This document shows, one piece after another, positions 54,501 to 60,500 of a stretch of DNA of 64,000 bases. The DNA is taken from assembly GCF_001949145.1 (NCBI RefSeq), contig NW_019091530.1, positions 62,001 through 126,000 of the forward strand, in the 5' to 3' direction. Each line of letters begins with the position of its first letter. Positions within the stretch are counted from its first letter, which is position 1. The position numbers were made by a program, and so were the translations under genes. The notes under the pieces are model-generated. The model was not told the origin of the DNA and did no database searches. It worked only from the letters and a program-made list of their open reading frames with translations. The stretch is from Acanthaster planci (taxonomy: Eukaryota; Echinodermata; Asteroidea; Valvatida; Acanthasteridae).

Positions 54501-57500
54501 AGTTTGCAACACGCTGGCCCGTCACAAAGTGCAAAATCCGTCGACCCCATGTGCATTTGAAAAGGGTTGACAAATTTCACGCGTTGTGATCGGCCAACGC
54601 TTTGCAAACTCTTGGAGACGCACTATTGTGAATTGCCCGTATTATTCCGAGACCAACAGCTATGACAAAGATGTCACTTACATGTATAACTGGCATTCAT
54701 TGGTTTTGGTTTGACCTACCGGTACTGACATTTTTGAAATGAAAATTCTTGGATAACACATGTAGATCAGAGTACATGCATTTGAGTGTGATGGCTTTTT
54801 ACTGTTGGTTTAGGGTCCGTGAAGCACTGGTACACAGATTTTGGATTGATTAATTAATGTTATTTTTTTAATGTGTTTATCCAACACGAAGCTACCGGTA
54901 GAATTATTTTTGGTGAAGACAGTCTTTCAGTATGGTGTAGTGGCCTGGAAAGGCTACCGTAGATCACAAGTCACATTCTCAGTTGAAGAAAGTAAAAGGA
55001 TTGGTCAGAATCCCAATGCTCAGATTTTTTGTGAAGTTTAAATGTGGGCATTAGTCTTTTTTATCATTAAATCTGGAAATATTGCACTGAAAGTGAATTG
55101 TAATTTTCTTTTACACTATTACAAACTGCAGTAGGTGAAAATATCTCATAAGTTGGCATGTCACATTCAACTTGGTCAGATATCTGACTGTTTATCACAC
55201 TTGAGGATTGTTGCTCATGTTTCATCATGTTGAGCAAGTGGACGACAGACATTTTATTGCTAATTGGAGTGGTGTTTGTCTGATTTGTTGCAGGTGGAGG
55301 ATACGTCCGTTGGCGGAGGAAGACCGGTGGACAGGAAGGTAAGGTTGTTTGGCCACGAGATTGAGATCCCCACATTGAATCTAAAACAAACGGTGATTGA
55401 GATTGTTGGCATTCCCTCTTCAGTAATGCAAGGCCCCTGTGTAATTACACGCTGTCCATTCGATAAGCCAAAACATCTTGTTATCATGCAGGAGGAGGAG
55501 TTGGCAAATTAACCACGTTGTGACAGGATATCTGATGTTAGAATGTCTTGAGTAGCCCCCTTGTTGATGGTGTAGTGCTCTGAACGTTTTCTAGTTAAAA
55601 TTTGTCCTTGTTTATAATACTGTAGGTTGGAGATGTGTGCTTGAGGAGTGCGATGCTGAAAAAGTTCTCCCATCATTCTTCTTACAATAGTTCTCTCATC
55701 AGGAAACAAGCATGCATTGCTGCGTGCATAGTTTTCTCATGGATAATTTTGGGTCAGAAGAAAACTGAGCTATCAAGAATCATGGTTATGTTATTCCTAT
55801 ACGTGTTATTCGCATACACTGTATTACCAAAAGTGACAGAATGACTAAACAGTGTTTCACCAAGAAAAGGCCAGTCGTCTATTCATGCAGAAGTGACAGA
55901 GGGTACTTTGTTAACTCTCATGCTCAAGGCACTTTTTTTCACTGGCATTGAGCGAACCCAAAAGGATTGTCCAGATATGCGGATACCTGGTACCCGGTGG
56001 CAATGGTGTGCTTTTGGCCAAGTCTCTCTCTCTCGCTTTGTGTAACTAGTGATAAAGTGCACATGGAAGGAATTAGTTGCCCAGTCTTCAAATCTGGTTT
56101 ATTTTTGTGGGATTTATTGCTCAAGTAGTCAATATTTTAATGATGAGAGGCCACGTATGTATTGGTTGTAACACCTTCCACCCCTCTGACCCTAGGTTTG
56201 AATCCCACCCAGGCCGAGATGTGTATGTGGGTTTTAAGCCCCTGCCTGACTTTTGGGGTTTTTCCTGGCATATTCATCCGAGTTACTTTCCTCCCGCCTC
56301 TAAAATTGAATGTTATTCATTGTCGTCACTCAAGGCTCCCAGGCAGAACAGTTCATATAAAACTGACAAGGCTTCAATAAATGAATAAATGCACTACTCT
56401 CATGTTCACATCCTCTTCACACTAACTTTCACAGGGCATCTAGCCTTGGGTAAAGTGATAGTGGTTGAGCTCTACCTGCTTGGTCCTACAACCCACTTAC
56501 TGTAGAAGTATTACCGCTTGATGAGTTCTGGTTATTACATTGCCCACAGGAGAGAAAATCCTTCTCAGGTGCTTTCACTTTGTGGTAGACTCCGCAGCGT
56601 TCTGTCACGAGAAGAATTCTTCATGCACAACCGCAATGCCATTACTCGTGTCGTTTCAATCATTTACAGTCTAATTACCTTTCTGTCAGAACAAGTATGA
56701 CCGAACCTCAGTCCTGTTGGATTTTCCCCCATGATCGGTGGCATGTTTCTTGAATTGATCTTGATCATTAAAGATGTACTGTGACTTCTTAGGGGGACCT
56801 TGCCGTTTGTGACTCCTGTTCCTATTTCGGGATTACAAAACGAGGTCACAAGCCAATATGTTGCCCGCACGATGTGCAGCGCATGGTGTTTCTGCTTATG
56901 AGCCTCCAACTAAAGCTAGAAAACTCATCCAAAAGTTTGTTTCTGAGCGATTGCAAAAGGGTAGGGGGTGCTGTCTGTATATGCAATAGCACAGACTAAT
57001 ACATGTATGCCTAAGGGCAAGTGTGTGTGTGTAGTCCAGGGTGAGCTGGCTTGCGAGATTATATCTTATGGTACCACTGAAAAAAAGTCATTCGATGAGG
57101 AGAGTTTGTTTAAATAATCATCACTGCATGGTTAAGGTAAAATAAACAACTGACGATGAGAACCACTGTACAAAATGCTGTAGCTTCTGACAGGGAAAAA
57201 ATTGAAGACCCAAACACTGACAAATTCAGTGTGTACCTGGGTACGTGTACGTGTGTCCTCTTTCTCGAGTCCCACCAAAGCAGGCTGGTGCCTTGCACTG
57301 AGTAATTAGGCAGTATCTGAATAAATTGGCTATGGCTTGGTGCAGCACACATGTCTACTGGAAATGGTTCCAGTGGCATCCATAGGCACACATGTTACTG
57401 ATGGCCTGAGCCTAGTCATTTAGATGCAGCCCTCTGGTGCTAATAACACATCTCTCAGACAAACTTTTTTTGTAAAATTTACATTACTCAAAACCAAACT

Positions 57501-60500
57501 TCACTTGTGTAGCATTCACCAGCTGTACTTTTTGCATATTTACTTGTTTTAAATCGAGGACACACCTGTGAAACATTCTATCATAATTGACACCAGAAAA
57601 CGCATACAAAAACCAACAGGAGCTGTTGCTGGAAAGTTTAGGTATAAATGAAAGGATAGACCATAGGTGGCCCTAGTTTTACGAATGTGTGTTTGTGTTA
57701 CAGATGACAGTTCTTTTAAAGGGCCTGACTCAAAAAGTTTTTTGATATGCAAAGAGGAGCAAATCCTCACTAGCTAAGTAGTTTAGAAAAGGAAAGTGAA
57801 GTTTGGTGCCTGGGATCACTGCTCAGAAAGTTTATGCCAGCTCACCAAGCAGCTTCTCAAACTTTTGTCCAAGTTTGGTATCGAAAATGATCTTGAGCAT
57901 ATGGTTTGTGCATGATTCTGAATGTTGATCATGGTTTGCTTCACTGAATAGGTGGTCATGCATCGTGATGGCCACATGGATGATGGATTCTCAGTGGTCC
58001 GTGCCCGGGACGAGGAATCACGCTCAGCTGTTATCATCCGCAAGAGCACATCTCTCTTCCATCACTTCTTTAGGTCAGTCCCCACCATGCAGCCAGTGCA
58101 TGGTTCCATGGCACACTGGTGCTGTGTTCAGTGTCAAATATATTGGGCACTGTCAGTGACACATGGTGTACACAAATAGTAATTGCATACTAGGCAAGCT
58201 TGAACGTTTTATACATGTAAATGTCAAAAGGTATGAGATAAAGGCAGATAGAGCCGGCAACCATGGCATGGACGTAGACCATTTTTATGCTGTTTAGAAA
58301 GAATTCCTGTTTACTTTATGAGAAAATGAACCTTACTCTTCAAGCCTACAACATACATGTACATGTATGGTGTATGGTTGCTAACTAAATGCTTTCCCAC
58401 TGCAATGATAGCCAGTCTCATGGGAAGTTAGGCATGTGGTTACATGGTACTTTGACATGTTTTGATTGGACCCCTATTCATGTCACCCTAAACAAGGCTT
58501 TGTTAGCTCCCTGTGGAGTAAAAAAAAAAAATTAAATGTTGTGCATTCCATTGATGAAGACAAAAGTTTTTACCTCTTGGAGGTAAAAAGTCGCTCATTC
58601 AGTTTGTTGGGTCTGTTGACAATGTAAAAAAGCAAAGAAATGAAGGTGCCCTCTCTTGTGGCTTATTTATGAGAAAACCAACCTTAACTCTCTGAGCCGA
58701 AGCTACATTATTGAACAAAGCTGACTCTTTTTGTCCACAGTGCCTTGGAGTCATTACGGACAGATGATGACGAACGCAGACAGTGGGAGAATTTCCCCCT
58801 GGAGTCGGTGACCGACACCTTGCGGGACCTGGTTGGGTACTTCGCCCTGCCTGGAGAAGAGAGTGGTAAGCATGACAAGGAAAGGAAATATTGCAAGAAG
58901 GAAATGTAGGAATAATTCAACCTAACCTAGCAGTTGTCAAGTTCGTTTGGCTCCACCTTGTCTGGCTTTGACAAGTCCGAGGCCAAACCTAGTAAATGAA
59001 TTGTGAAAATCTCAAGTTGGTCCTGTCTTGCCGATGTACATTTATCATGCCCCCTCATCAGCTTCAACTCAACTCCATCCATCCAACACTGCTATTTTCC
59101 ACCAGCCAGAGTTTAAACCAGACAAATGCCAGCCAACATGTTAATGGTCAGCACAGTACAGATCCAGTCCTTACTTGAACTGAACTTAACCATGCCCATT
59201 GAATGTATTCAAATCCAGCTTCACCAATCTTGGCCACCAAACCAGTCCATCACTCGCACCCATGTTAACCAAGTGAAACTTCTACATACCCAACTGTGCA
59301 GATTGTATCATTGCAGAAGTTAAAGATTTGCCAATGAAGTAGCTCCTATGGTAATCTTTGCAATGATTTCAGATCATGAAGAGAAGCAGAAGAAGTTGAA
59401 GGCTCTCAAGAACAGGCAGGACTTGTTCCATGAGGAGGTTTGAATTATTTTGTTATTAGCCTAAGAGTCTTTCTTTTTTTAAAATGAAACCGATACAACT
59501 ATTTAGGAACAAGTAATGAGCAAAAAAAGGACTTAACTTGAAAAATGTGCCTGAGAGTGGGGAGAAATTTGACAAGAATTTAACAATCTTTCACAAAAAT
59601 TGGCAAAACATTTCCCAGCCGGTGTTGTGGTCAGTTACATATCCACAAGTACTACTGCAGTCATGCACTGATGAATGATTAAAGTATGGGGCATAAGTAG
59701 TACAACACGGTCACTATATTAAGCAACGTTGTGACATTGGACTGGGATTTAGGCAAATTTTTTTTATCATTGTGCCGGTGGACGTTGCTCAGTACAGCTT
59801 CATCCATTTTTATTTCATGAGGCTCTAATTCAATGCATCTGCAATCATCACATTTTCCAATGCCAGCTTGAATTCTCTCTTCTTCAGGGAATGGTTAAGC
59901 TGGTCCTGGAAACCATAGACAAGATTAGTATATATAAGAGTGGGCGGGACTTTGCCACCATCGCAGGAGAGGAAGCCGGCCAGTCATGGGAGGACATTCT
60001 CAACTATCTGTACCAACTCTTGGGTGAGTTATATATTTCCACTCTCTGGAGGGAGTTGTATAATAAAAACATCTGACTCCCTGTAGGAATTCTTCCATGG
60101 ACTTGTTGGACTAGATTGCAAGCCAGAAAGACATCAGGTTAAAACTGATGTTTATCTCCATTTCCTTGGCACCCATGGAGGCAAGTTGGGGTAAAGTGGC
60201 TTGCCCGAGGACACACCAAATGATCATGTCTGGATTGAGCCCCTTACCTTCTGATTATGAGTTGCAGACATACATGTAGCCACTGGGCTGCAGTTCTCTC
60301 CTTTGGGGTGCTCTGCCAACAAAATTAAAAGGATCCATAGAATTGAACAATTCTGTGATTCCTCACTGAGATCAGCTGAATGCAGTGTGAATTCTCAGGT
60401 TTGGATTTATTTAGGTTAATTCAGCATGTAAGTTCATCCTGTAGTTTTTACGTCACATCCAATAGGGTTCACAGACATCCATATGTGCTCTTTATAGGCG

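Larger units (their letters stand above)
45431..55293 (+). other. RyR: RyR intron 12 (9.9 kb)
   Basis: Poor in TACATGTA compared with introns 1-5. It contains the double CRE at 49595-49610, a GGGCCCA repeat at 49170, a palindromic element at 51656-51743, a hairpin at 52787-52814 and a MITE at 54475-54636. GC-richer unique stretches at 46260-46830 and 52780-53060 could be conserved non-coding DNA. No RyR exon motif lies between exons 12 and 13. Confidence 0.85.

Noticed and set aside
45431-55293. A missed exon in intron 12
   Set aside because: Exons 12, 13 and 14 join in phase 0 and cover the RyR alignment without a gap; no extra family motif was found in the intron.
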